Shown here in pieces: positions 8,116 to 15,916 of a DNA stretch of 24,674 nucleotides. The notes beneath the pieces were generated by a model. That model saw only the letters and a list, made by a program, of their open reading frames with translations. It did no database searches and had not been told where the DNA came from. The position numbers were made by a program, and so were the translations under genes. Position 1 is the stretch's first letter; every line of letters begins with the position of its first letter. The stretch covers positions 1 to 24,674 of the forward strand of contig CAMBOZ010000013.1 in assembly GCA_945869505.1 (NCBI GenBank). The letters are read 5' to 3'. The stretch comes from Bifidobacterium breve (GTDB taxonomy: Bacteria; Actinomycetota; Actinomycetes; Nanopelagicales; Nanopelagicaceae).

Positions 8116-8845
8116 CTTTAAAGAAGCACCAATCGCACAGTCGTGTTGGTCGCGGTCGGAATTCGTTACGTTCGATAGCGCGAAGAATATCTTCGGCAAT
8201 GTCAAAGAGAATTCGCTCGGTTTTAATTAAATCTGCCTCTGTTGGAGCGCTCTTGACCAGTCGGGTATCACCGAGATAAATCAATTGCAATAATTTAGGA
8301 ATTACTCCGTGGTTCTTCCAATAAAGCAAGGCATAGACTCGTAATTGGAATAGCGCTTTCTCTTCCCAACCGGGCTTTGGCGATTTTCCGGTCTTGTAAT
8401 CGACGATTCTTACTTCACCTGTTGCTGCAACGTCTAAACGATCAACGTAACCATGCAGATAGAGTTTTTCTGAAAGATCCATCTCCAGATGCAATTCGCG
8501 ATAAGTTGGTTCAAATGTACTTGGGGCTTCAAGAGTGAAGTAATTACCTAGCAATTCTTCGGCCCTTTTAAACCAAGCGCCTTGATCTAAAACAAGTTCC
8601 GCAATTGCAGGTTTTGCATCAATCTGCGCTTGCCAACGACTAGGCAATAGTTCGGTTGCTCGCTCAAGATCACGATCGGCTGCGGGTAATTCAAAGAGAT
8701 CTTCCAGAATGGTATGAATCAACGTGCCACGTTCGGCATCGATACTCGGAGGCTCTGGAAGCAAATCGATTGTTCGATATTTATAGAGTTGCGGGCAGTT
8801 ATTGAAGTCGTTGATGCGGCTGGGGGAAAGGCGCAACTGGTCCAT
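8090..8845 (-). CDS. RecB-family PD-(D/E)XK exonuclease with probable 4Fe-4S cluster
   Basis: A 251-residue stand-alone nuclease domain of the RecB/AddB/Cas4-like family (Rv2119-type in mycobacteria). The N-terminus SPSRINDFNNCPQLYKYR has C17. The nuclease core contains the helix GTLIHTILEDLFEL and the motif RIVDYKTGKSP, with catalytic Asp and Lys. The C-terminus RLCDWCFFKAICPAH supplies C237, C240 and C246. One N-terminal and three C-terminal cysteines are the usual ligand set for a 4Fe-4S cluster in this family. There is no helicase domain. ATG at 8845 is chosen because homology begins there (MDQLRLSPSRI); the frame runs upstream through trmI antisense but without family features. A repair or processing role is likely, but its partner is unknown. 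It diverges from trmI across 48 bases. Confidence 0.9.
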   Translation of the reverse strand: MDQLRLSPSRINDFNNCPQLYKYRTIDLLPEPPSIDAERGTLIHTILEDLFELPAADRDLERATELLPSRWQAQIDAKPAIAELVLDQGAWFKRAEELLGNYFTLEAPSTFEPTYRELHLEMDLSEKLYLHGYVDRLDVAATGEVRIVDYKTGKSPKPGWEEKALFQLRVYALLYWKNHGVIPKLLQLIYLGDTRLVKSAPTEADLIKTERILFDIAEDILRAIERNEFRPRPTRLCDWCFFKAICPAHVG

Positions 8846-8853
8846 AAGGAAGG

Positions 8854-8859
8854 AAGATA
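8854..8859 (-). promoter_or_regulatory. -10 box for the RecB-family gene, leaderless geometry
   Basis: On the minus strand TATCTT is followed by 8 bases and ATG at 8845, with no Shine-Dalgarno in between. This fits transcription starting at or beside the start codon. No convincing -35 was found. Confidence 0.45.
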
Positions 8860-8881
8860 CAGCCTTTGGTCGGTTAACGCT

Positions 8882-8887
8882 TAGGAT
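8882..8887 (+). promoter_or_regulatory. -10 box for trmI, leaderless geometry
   Basis: TAGGAT lies 6 bases before the GTG at 8894. The intervening GCTCCT is not a ribosome site. This suggests a leaderless trmI(-pafB-pafC) transcript; no -35 hexamer was recognised. Confidence 0.45.
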
Positions 8888-8893
8888 GCTCCT

Positions 8894-9784
8894 GTGCCAA
8901 AAGATCCAAAAGGAAAAGCCAGCAGCGCTGATCAGCGCAATCGTGGATTCTTCGTGGCCGGAGATCGCGTGCAATTAACCGATCAAAAAGGAAAAATTTA
9001 TAGCATCACCATCACTCCGGGAAAAGAGTGGCACACTCACAAAGGATGGATCGTTCACGATGATTTAATCGGTCTACCTGAAGGATCCGTTGTCAGCACC
9101 AGCGCGGGACTGAAGTTCACCGCATTCATTCCGCTGTTGACTGATTATGTTCTTTCAATGCCACGTGGGGCAACGATTGTTTATCCCAAAGATTCAGCGA
9201 TGATTGTCGGTTTCGCAGACATTTTTCCCGGGGCTCGAGTATTGGAAGCCGGCGTTGGAAGCGGAGCCCTAACTCTCTCGCTACTTCGCGCAGTAGGCCC
9301 TAACGGCCATGTTCACTCCGTAGAACGACGCGAAGAATTCGCCGAAAATGCCAAGTCAAATATTGAAAATTACTTCGGGGGAGCACCTGCCAATTGGTCG
9401 TTAGATATCGGATCGGTGCAAGAGAAAGAATTCAGCGAAGATTTTGATCGCGTTATGTTAGACATGTTGGCACCTTGGGAATGCGTGGAACTTTCAGCGA
9501 CTGTACTCCGCCCTGGTGGAGTGTTCATGGCCTATGTGGCAACGACAACACAGTTGTCGGCGACAGCCGAGGCGTTGAAGAACGATGGCCACTTCACTGA
9601 ACCGGAGAGTTTCGAAAGTATGGTGCGTGGTTGGCACCACGAAGGTTTAGCGGTTAGACCGCAACAGAGAATGATCGGACATACTGGATTTCTAATTTTC
9701 GCTAGACGAATGGCGCCCGGAGTTGAAGTTCTAGCGCGCCGCAGGAGACCGGCAAAAGGTGCTTACGGTGTCGCGGAAGACTGA
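8894..9784 (+). CDS. trmI: tRNA (adenine(58)-N1)-methyltransferase TrmI
   Basis: TrmI uses S-adenosylmethionine to methylate N1 of adenine 58 in the T-loop of tRNAs. The 296-residue protein has the family's N-terminal beta domain (VAGDRVQLTDQKGKIYSITI, then TPGKEWHTHKGWIVHDD), the linker YVLSMPRGATIVYPKD and a Rossmann methyltransferase domain. Motif I is VLEAGVGSGALTLSL from about residue 115, and the catalytic region is VMLDMLAPWE. The C-terminal part AVRPQQRMIGHTGFLIFARR matches mycobacterial Rv2118c. The GTG at 8894 is used as start, supported by the nearby -10 box. Its 3' end overlaps pafB by 17 bases. In most actinobacteria the next genes would be the proteasomal ATPase and the dop/pup/prcBA group; here pafB follows at once. 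Confidence 0.94.
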   Translation: MPKDPKGKASSADQRNRGFFVAGDRVQLTDQKGKIYSITITPGKEWHTHKGWIVHDDLIGLPEGSVVSTSAGLKFTAFIPLLTDYVLSMPRGATIVYPKDSAMIVGFADIFPGARVLEAGVGSGALTLSLLRAVGPNGHVHSVERREEFAENAKSNIENYFGGAPANWSLDIGSVQEKEFSEDFDRVMLDMLAPWECVELSATVLRPGGVFMAYVATTTQLSATAEALKNDGHFTEPESFESMVRGWHHEGLAVRPQQRMIGHTGFLIFARRMAPGVEVLARRRRPAKGAYGVAED

Positions 9785-10718
9785 GCGACTAGTCAATCTG
9801 ACAATAGCCCTACTCGCCACTAAACGTTACATAACAAAGTCGGAGATTTTCCGGACAGTTGATGGATATGAAGGCAGCGACGAGAGCAAAGAGCGAATGT
9901 TCGAGCGCGATAAAGATGATCTTCGAAATCTCGGAATTGAAATTGAAGTGGGCACATTCGATCCGTTATTTGAGGATGAGTCTGGTTATCGAATCAAGCC
10001 TGAAAATTATCAATTCCAATTAGGTGAAGTTAATGCTCAAGAAATTACCCTGCTCTCACTAGCAGCAGAAGCATGGCGTGGTGCTTCGTTGAGTTCATCC
10101 GCATTGAGCGCGTTGAATAAGCTCCACGCAATCGGTATTGAAAGTGATACGGAATTACTTCTAGATCTTGCTCCAGCAATCATCACTCAAGATGCGAATC
10201 TGGCGATCGCAATTGCTGCAATTACCTCAAGAACAGTTCTTTCCTTCTCATATTTAAATGAGGATTTGAAGGCAGAAAGCAGAGCGCTAGAGCCATACGC
10301 GGTTATTTCCAAGTATGGGCATTGGTACATTTTCGGAAATGATTTGGATCGCAGAGCAAGCCGCCTCTTCCGATTGGATCGCGTTTCAGGTGAATTGAGG
10401 TCGCAAGGTAAGTCCAGTGCCTTTGAGATTCCAACTGACTTAGATGTTAATCAAGCCTTTGCAAAGTCATCAGAGCTTTCCTCCGCCATCGTCTTTATCA
10501 GAGATGGACGCGGGCTTAATTTACGAAGTCGCGGGCTTCAGAACAGTGCCGCAAGCGCGCCAGCCGGATGGCAAGAGTTCAAGTTGGAGTACCTAGATCG
10601 TGAACGTTTCGTTGAAGAAGTGCTCTGGTATGGCAATGATGTAATCGTTTTTGAACCTATTGATCTGCGTAATGAAGTTCTCGGCCACTTGAAAGCTGGG
10701 GTGGCAACATATGGTTAA
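9768..10718 (+). CDS. pafB: PafB, WYL-domain transcriptional regulator
   Basis: PafB and PafC form a regulator that, in mycobacteria, turns on the RecA/LexA-independent DNA-damage response. The 316-residue protein starts KTERLVNLTIALLATKRYIT, a winged helix-turn-helix of about 80 residues (TKSEIFRTVDGYEG, then FERDKDDLRNLG). This is followed by a WYL domain (motif YGHWYIFG near residue 183, then RLFRLDRVSG) and a C-terminal WCX-like extension. GTG at 9768 is preferred over GTG at 9759 because the family begins SRKTERL and AAAGG lies 8 bases ahead; either start overlaps trmI. It also overlaps pafC by 8 bases, so the pair is co-translated. The neighbouring proteasome accessory genes that gave it its name are absent from this locus. 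Confidence 0.92.
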   Translation: MSRKTERLVNLTIALLATKRYITKSEIFRTVDGYEGSDESKERMFERDKDDLRNLGIEIEVGTFDPLFEDESGYRIKPENYQFQLGEVNAQEITLLSLAAEAWRGASLSSSALSALNKLHAIGIESDTELLLDLAPAIITQDANLAIAIAAITSRTVLSFSYLNEDLKAESRALEPYAVISKYGHWYIFGNDLDRRASRLFRLDRVSGELRSQGKSSAFEIPTDLDVNQAFAKSSELSSAIVFIRDGRGLNLRSRGLQNSAASAPAGWQEFKLEYLDRERFVEEVLWYGNDVIVFEPIDLRNEVLGHLKAGVATYG

Positions 10719-11643
10719 GTCACAGTCCACGCCAGTTGAGAAGGCTGCTCGACTTTTAGATTTAGTACCATTTATTTCAACGCATCAGGGAATAGCGCTA
10801 AGTGAGTTGGCGCAAGAATTCAATCTGACTGAAAGCGAACTGCTGAGCGATCTAAATACCCTTTGGATGTGTGGCCTGCCAGGCTATACGCCACTTGAAC
10901 TCATTGATCTAGAGTTTGAATCCGGATATGTGAGTATCCGAAATGCCGAAGTGTTGCAAAGAGTCCGTCTACTTACCAAACAGGAGCTGGTGATAATTTT
11001 ATTGGGGCTCGACATTTTGGAGAGTTCACTTGATCCAAAACGTGATGATCTAAGTAATGCAATCTCCGGTTTGACGATCAGAATTAAAAAGATTGTTGGA
11101 AATGTTGCTACCGCCTCGCCTATAGTTGATTCGACTCATCGCGCAATAATCGCGCAGGCTATTGCTAGTAGAACGGATCTATTAGTTAGTTACCATTCCA
11201 CCATTAAAGATGCGGTTAGTGAGAGAGTAATCACTCCTCTTGAGTTATCACTCGATCACGGCTTTGAGGTTCTAGACGCATATTGCCAAAGCGCCGAAGG
11301 TTTCCGCACTTTCCGGTTAGATAACGTGAGATCGGTGCAGTTGGCAGGATCTTCAGTTAACATTCCTGAACCACGTGATGGTTCGGATTTCCAGTGGCAG
11401 TTGATAATTAAATCGCGCTTTCGCACATCCTCTGAAAGATTCAGATCTGTCTACAGGCCGCGAGAATCTTCCGCGGGGGAGGAAGTCACAGTGAACTCCT
11501 TTAGCCAAGACTGGTTGTTAAGAAACGCCGTTAGCACTCTGGCATCGGTTGAGGTACAACTTCCCGTCTCAGCAAGAACGCTGATAGCCGAGAAGTGCCA
11601 GCAAACTTTAGAGTTGTATGAAAATTGGCCATTTCCGAACTAG
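10711..11643 (+). CDS. pafC: PafC, WYL-domain transcriptional regulator
   Basis: Partner of PafB. The 310-residue protein has an N-terminal helix-turn-helix (KAARLLDLVPFISTHQGI, then LSELAQEFNLTESELLSDL). A central WYL domain follows whose signature is degenerate: the W-Y-L position reads FEVLDAYCQSAEG near residue 186, followed by RTFRLDNVRSV. A C-terminal WCX-type region closes it. A degenerate signature is common in PafC, which works as a heterodimer or as a PafBC complex. ATG at 10711 sits inside the pafB stop region with GGGGTGG shortly upstream. The stop at 11643 is followed by 41 bases before tatA, which carry a promoter-like box. The mycobacterial order pafB-pafC-tatA-tatC is exactly kept. 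Confidence 0.92.
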   Translation: MVKSQSTPVEKAARLLDLVPFISTHQGIALSELAQEFNLTESELLSDLNTLWMCGLPGYTPLELIDLEFESGYVSIRNAEVLQRVRLLTKQELVIILLGLDILESSLDPKRDDLSNAISGLTIRIKKIVGNVATASPIVDSTHRAIIAQAIASRTDLLVSYHSTIKDAVSERVITPLELSLDHGFEVLDAYCQSAEGFRTFRLDNVRSVQLAGSSVNIPEPRDGSDFQWQLIIKSRFRTSSERFRSVYRPRESSAGEEVTVNSFSQDWLLRNAVSTLASVEVQLPVSARTLIAEKCQQTLELYENWPFPN

Positions 11644-11672
11644 TGGTGATGCGCTAAAGCTGGCCGATACGC

Positions 11673-11678
11673 TACCTT
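11673..11678 (+). promoter_or_regulatory. -10 box for the tatA operon, leaderless geometry
   Basis: TACCTT is followed by 6 bases (TTAGCC) and the tatA ATG. There is no ribosome site in the gap, so a leaderless transcript of the tatA-tatC-...-ppm run is likely. A second TANNNT (TACGCT, 11668-11673) overlaps it. No clear -35 was found. Confidence 0.45.
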
Positions 11679-11684
11679 TTAGCC

Positions 11685-11882
11685 ATGCCTTTCCTACGCG
11701 AACCTAGTCATATCCTCTTACTTCTAATCGTGGTCATCATCCTTTTTGGTGCCAAGCGACTCCCTGACTCTGCACGATCATTAGGTCGTTCGCTTCGTAT
11801 ATTCAAGAGCGAAATGAAGGATATGAAGAACGACGATACAGACGATAAAAAGGACGATACTGACGGCTCTGCCGCTCGTTAA
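11685..11882 (+). CDS. tatA: Sec-independent protein translocase TatA
   Basis: TatA oligomerises to form the conduit of the twin-arginine pathway, which exports folded proteins across the cytoplasmic membrane. The 65-residue protein has one N-terminal membrane helix ([19 protein letters not shown], residues 9-27) with the invariant F-G hinge. An amphipathic helix follows ([20 protein letters not shown]) and then a short, highly charged Asp/Lys tail typical of actinobacterial TatA. TatB is usually encoded elsewhere in actinobacteria, and none is seen here. It is 5 bases upstream of tatC. The length is at the short end for TatA, with no sign of truncation. Confidence is high because of the hinge motif and the tatC neighbour. 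Confidence 0.93.
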   Translation: MPFLREPSHILLLLIVVIILFGAKRLPDSARSLGRSLRIFKSEMKDMKNDDTDDKKDDTDGSAAR

Positions 11883-11887
11883 CCGCT

Positions 11888-12667
11888 ATGACGACCTCCG
11901 TCGGCGGTCGTATGCCGCTCATAGAACATCTCCGCGAATTTCGTAAACGAGTAGTTCGATCTGCATTCGCTATTTCCTTAGGTTCAGTCATCGGTTGGTT
12001 CTTCTACAACGAGATAATCACCAAGTTAGCGGAACCGGTTTGTGATCTAAGAGCGGCTCAAGCAAGCGGAGCAAATAACTGCGGCGCTCTATACATAAGT
12101 GGAGTCCTTGGCCCGCTGAATCTACAAATAAAAGTGGCGATCCTGACTGGAGTTATTATCGCGGCACCAATCTGGCTCTATCAGCTTTGGGCATTTATAG
12201 CTCCGGCACTCCACAGACGAGAGAAGAAATATTCAGTTGTCTTCCTGATTGCGGCTACTCCATTCTTTGCCGCTGGTGCATATCTTGGTTATTCGATACT
12301 TCCAATAGCGGTTCGTGTGCTCTTTGGGTTTACTCCAGATGCACTTAGTAACCTGGTGAAGTTCGATGATTATTTGGACTTCGTTATGCGCGCAATCCTT
12401 CTCTTTGGAGTTGCATTTGAGCTGCCGGTTTTTCTGGTCACCTTCAATTTAATTGGCTTCTTAAGTGGAATGGCGATTTTGCGACCGTGGCGTATCTGGG
12501 TATTTGCGATAACTCTTTTCGTAGCTGGTTTTACTCCAAGTGCTGATCCACTTTCTATGGCCGCGTTAGCACTACCGTTAATTGGTTTTTATCTCCTTGC
12601 TGGAGGCATAGCCTTATTAAACGATCGCCGTCGCGCGAAAAAGAACGCAAACCTAGAGTCAATCTAG
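11888..12667 (+). CDS. tatC: Sec-independent protein translocase TatC
   Basis: TatC is the six-helix membrane receptor for twin-arginine signal peptides. The 259-residue protein opens with the family signature PLIEHLREFRKRVVRSAFAI. It contains the first periplasmic region with a Cys pair (CDLRAAQASGANNC), then the diagnostic APIWLYQLWAFIAPALHRRE, where the conserved Glu/Lys face the signal peptide. Four further membrane helices follow, and it ends in a basic cytoplasmic tail (NDRRRAKKNANLESI). The ATG at 11888 lies 5 bases after tatA. A second in-frame ATG at 11912 would give a protein starting MPLIEHLRE and cannot be excluded. It is followed 4 bases later by the lipid-kinase gene. Confidence 0.95.
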   Translation: MTTSVGGRMPLIEHLREFRKRVVRSAFAISLGSVIGWFFYNEIITKLAEPVCDLRAAQASGANNCGALYISGVLGPLNLQIKVAILTGVIIAAPIWLYQLWAFIAPALHRREKKYSVVFLIAATPFFAAGAYLGYSILPIAVRVLFGFTPDALSNLVKFDDYLDFVMRAILLFGVAFELPVFLVTFNLIGFLSGMAILRPWRIWVFAITLFVAGFTPSADPLSMAALALPLIGFYLLAGGIALLNDRRRAKKNANLESI

Positions 12668-12671
12668 ATTT

Positions 12672-13544
12672 ATGTGGGTGGTGGTAATAAATCCGGTTTC
12701 TGGCGCCGGTAAAGGTGCAGTTCTTGGAACTGAAGTCGCTGGTTTCTTCACCGAGAAAGGGTTGCCTTACCAAATCATCACCGCAACTTCTGCCGATAAG
12801 TTAAGTAAGAGTCTTACAGAATTTCTGGATAAGAACTCAAGTTCTATTAATGGCGTGATTGCAGTCGGGGGAGATGGCCTTGCTCACCTAGTTCTACAAA
12901 TCGCGGTTCCACGCAAGATCGCCTTCTCGGTCATACCAGCCGGCACGGGAAATGATTTTGTGCGCGCTCTGGGATGGAGTCTGAATGAAATCAAAACACA
13001 GTTAAATCACGTCATTTCATCTCCACCTTCAAAAATAGATCTGGGGCTAGTTGATTCAGAATGGTTTGGAGCAGTTCTATCAACTGGTTTTGATTCGGTG
13101 GTTAACGAAAAAGCAAATACTCTTAAATGGCCGAAGGGCCCGATGAAGTACAACGTTTCTATCGCGATGGAGTTACCTAAGTTCAAGCCCCTTAATTATG
13201 TTATCGAGCTAGATAATCAAATTATTGAAACAGAAGCAATGCTTATCGCTGTCGGTAATGGAAGTAGTTATGGAGGCGGAATGAAGGTCTGCCCTCACGC
13301 CGATCTCAGAGATGGTCTCTTTGATGTAATGGTGCTTCGTCCGGTAAGTAAAATCGAATTCGTAAAGGTTTTTCCAACGGTCTTTAGCGGCAAACATATT
13401 GAACACAGACAAGTAGATATCTATCGAACCAAGCGGGTTTCACTTCAGGCACAGGCGGTTGCCTATGCTGATGGAGAGAGAATCGGCGGCCTTCCAGTTC
13501 GCGCTGAATGTATCGCTGGCGCTGGACTATCGTGGCTCCCATGA
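12672..13544 (+). CDS. Diacylglycerol/lipid kinase family protein (YegS/Rv2252/BmrU type)
   Basis: A soluble or peripheral kinase of the DAGK catalytic-domain family that phosphorylates a lipid hydroxyl (diacylglycerol or another lipid). In this 290-residue protein the nucleotide site is formed by INPVSGAGKG (residues 6-15) and VGGDGLAHLVL (D68 in the GGDG motif), followed by IPAGTGNDFVRALG. The C-terminal beta-rich domain has VGNGSSYGGGMKVCPHADL and DGLFDVMVLRP, typical of the family. The lipid substrate cannot be chosen from sequence; sphingosine-type substrates are improbable in bacteria. It begins 4 bases after tatC and ends in an ATGA overlap with the helicase gene. The same order tatC-lipid kinase-helY is found in other actinobacteria. 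Confidence 0.9.
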   Translation: MWVVVINPVSGAGKGAVLGTEVAGFFTEKGLPYQIITATSADKLSKSLTEFLDKNSSSINGVIAVGGDGLAHLVLQIAVPRKIAFSVIPAGTGNDFVRALGWSLNEIKTQLNHVISSPPSKIDLGLVDSEWFGAVLSTGFDSVVNEKANTLKWPKGPMKYNVSIAMELPKFKPLNYVIELDNQIIETEAMLIAVGNGSSYGGGMKVCPHADLRDGLFDVMVLRPVSKIEFVKVFPTVFSGKHIEHRQVDIYRTKRVSLQAQAVAYADGERIGGLPVRAECIAGAGLSWLP

Positions 13545-15916
13545 CGACCCCCGCTGCCAAATATGCTGCGGCGAAGTCTCGCACTAAACATCAAGTCACC
13601 ACTGATTTCGTAGCCCAGTTTGATTTCGCATTTGATGAATTTCAAATAGAGGCCTGTCACGCTGTCGAAAGTGGACATGGAGTATTAGTAGCTGCGCCTA
13701 CAGGGGCGGGAAAGACAGTTGTTGGTGAATTTGCTGCCTTTCTGGCGCTGCGCAACGGTAAGAAATGTTTTTACACAACGCCCATCAAAGCTTTATCAAA
13801 TCAAAAGTTTCAGGAATTTGTTGCACGTTTTGGTGAAGAGAAAGTTGGTCTTCTAACGGGCGATACGAATATAAATTCAGAAGCCGATATTTTAGTTATG
13901 ACCACTGAAGTTCTGAGAAATATGCTCTATGCAAACTCAACAACACTAGTCAATCTCGGATCTGTTGTTATGGATGAGGTTCATTATCTGGCCGATAAGT
14001 TCCGCGGGGCTGTCTGGGAAGAAGTGCTAATTCATTTGATGGAGTCAGTTCAAGTGATTTCGCTGTCAGCGACGGTATCCAATGCGGAAGAGTTTGGCGA
14101 ATGGCTTGGGGAGGTCCGTGGTGAGACTGAGGTAATTGTTAGCGAACATCGCCCAATTCCGCTCTACCAACATGTGCTAATCAATTCCAACTTGATCGAT
14201 CTTTTCAGTCAGCCGGGAAAGATAAATCCAGAGATTCTTGCACTGGAACGCGAGGCGCTGCGAAAGGTCCGAATTCCTAGAAACCGTCGCGAACAGTGGG
14301 GAGCGCAAGAGTCGCGACTTTCGAGAGCAGAAATTATTGAGAAGTTAAGCCGAGAAAATTTGCTTCCTGCCATAACCTTTATATTTTCTCGGATGGGCTG
14401 TGATGCCGCGGTAAAACAGTGTTTAGCCGCAGGTTTGAAGTTAACTAATACCGAAGAGCGCGCTGAAATTCTAACAACCGCCGAGCGATTCACCGCAAAC
14501 CTGCCTGAGGAAGATTTAGAAGTTCTCGGCTATCGCGAATGGATCACCGCCCTTGAACGAGGAATCGCGGCGCACCACGCCGGATTGTTACCAAGTTTCA
14601 AGAACGCTATTGAAGATCTCTTTCAACGTGGTTTGGTGAAAGCGGTCTTCGCAACCGAAACCCTCGCCTTAGGTATAAATATGCCAGCGCGCACGGTTGT
14701 ATTAGAGAAGTTGACGAAGTGGAATGGTGAAGCGCACGTTCCGATTACTCCGGGCGAGTACACCCAACTAACTGGGAGAGCCGGTCGCCGCGGAATTGAT
14801 ATTGAAGGTAACGCAGTTGTTCAGTGGTCACCCACAGTTGATTCCGCCACGGCAGCAGGTTTAGCATCAACACGTACTTATCCACTTAGATCATCATTTA
14901 CACCGACATACAACATGGCTATCAACTTGATAGCTCGTTTCGGACGCGAACGGGCTCACGGCAGCCTGGAATCTTCATTTGCTCAGTTCCAAGCAGATCG
15001 TGCAGTGGTTAGTTTGGTACGGCAGATTAAGAAGAATGAATCCGCACGAGATGAATTGCTTGAAAGTGCAAAGTGTCATCTCGGTGATTTCGAGGCATAC
15101 GCATCGCTGCGCTCTGAAGTGAAAGAACTTGAGAAGTTGCTCTCTAAGCGAGATGGCCGCAAGACTTTCGATAACCGCCAGCGTGCACATATGGAAGGTG
15201 AAATAGATAATCTTCGTCGCAGTATGCGTAACCACGCCTGCCACTCTTGCAACGACCGAGAAACACACGCTCGCTTTGCGGAAAGAGCCGAGCGCCTAGC
15301 TCGAGAGTCGGATGGTTTACGAGCTCGAGTTGAGAACAGAACGAATGTTATAGCCAAAACTTTTGATCGTATTTGTGATGTGTTAACGCATTTAGGTTAT
15401 ATCGAGGGGGAGAAGCCACTTGCTCAAGGTCAGATTCTTGCAAAGATATACGCAGAATCGGATTTGCTTTTAACTGAAACTATTCGTGAAGGAATTCTAG
15501 ATTCTTTATCCGCGCCCGAACTTCTCTCAGTCGTTTCCTCAATGATATTTCAATCTCGATCACGTGAAGATTATGCGCCAAAAATGCCGCATCAAAACGT
15601 CGCGAATGCACTGGCAGAGATAACCAGACTCTGGGCTAAGTTGGAAGCGATTGAAAATGATTTTGATGTAAAGACCCAGAAAGAACCAGATTTCGGATTC
15701 GCCTACATCTCCTATCGTTGGGCACAAGGCAACTCACTTACCAATGTTTTAAAAGGCAGCGATATGTCAGTTGGCGATTTCGTGCGCTCCACTAAGCAGT
15801 TGATGGATCTACTGATGCAAATCGCTGGAGCGAGCGAAACGCTGCGACCGGTTTGCAGAGAAGCGATAAAGCGTTTAGATCGCGGCGTTGTTTCATATAT
15901 GGTTGATGACTTATGA
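13541..15916 (+). CDS. helY: HelY-type DEAD/DEAH superfamily 2 RNA helicase
   Basis: A Ski2/Mtr4-like helicase, thought to unwind RNA for decay or processing in actinobacteria. The 791-residue protein has Walker A APTGAGKT at 52-59, DEVH at 145-148, SATVSNAEEFGEW as motif III, and the RecA-2 motifs ITFIFSRMGCD, AAHHAGLLPSFK and QLTGRAGRRG (409-418). A C-terminal DSHCT-like domain includes FGFAYISYRWAQGNSL. A region of about residues 510-620 with strongly charged helices and a CHSCNDRE motif lies between. Mtb HelY is around 906 residues, so this one is somewhat compact, mostly in linker regions by inference. The start at 13541 forms ATGA with the lipid-kinase stop; the frame upstream has no family homology. 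It overlaps the following exonuclease gene in another ATGA. Confidence 0.93.
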   Translation: MTTPAAKYAAAKSRTKHQVTTDFVAQFDFAFDEFQIEACHAVESGHGVLVAAPTGAGKTVVGEFAAFLALRNGKKCFYTTPIKALSNQKFQEFVARFGEEKVGLLTGDTNINSEADILVMTTEVLRNMLYANSTTLVNLGSVVMDEVHYLADKFRGAVWEEVLIHLMESVQVISLSATVSNAEEFGEWLGEVRGETEVIVSEHRPIPLYQHVLINSNLIDLFSQPGKINPEILALEREALRKVRIPRNRREQWGAQESRLSRAEIIEKLSRENLLPAITFIFSRMGCDAAVKQCLAAGLKLTNTEERAEILTTAERFTANLPEEDLEVLGYREWITALERGIAAHHAGLLPSFKNAIEDLFQRGLVKAVFATETLALGINMPARTVVLEKLTKWNGEAHVPITPGEYTQLTGRAGRRGIDIEGNAVVQWSPTVDSATAAGLASTRTYPLRSSFTPTYNMAINLIARFGRERAHGSLESSFAQFQADRAVVSLVRQIKKNESARDELLESAKCHLGDFEAYASLRSEVKELEKLLSKRDGRKTFDNRQRAHMEGEIDNLRRSMRNHACHSCNDRETHARFAERAERLARESDGLRARVENRTNVIAKTFDRICDVLTHLGYIEGEKPLAQGQILAKIYAESDLLLTETIREGILDSLSAPELLSVVSSMIFQSRSREDYAPKMPHQNVANALAEITRLWAKLEAIENDFDVKTQKEPDFGFAYISYRWAQGNSLTNVLKGSDMSVGDFVRSTKQLMDLLMQIAGASETLRPVCREAIKRLDRGVVSYMVDDL

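Noticed and set aside
9759..9767. GTG 9759 as the pafB start
   Set aside because: It would add three residues (M-L-T) that are outside the usual PafB beginning; GTG 9768 has AAAGG at a suitable distance. The difference is minor and not fully settled.
13508..13540. Earlier ATG for helY
   Set aside because: It lies inside the lipid-kinase gene and adds 11 residues without homology; ATG 13541 makes the ATGA overlap typical of this operon.
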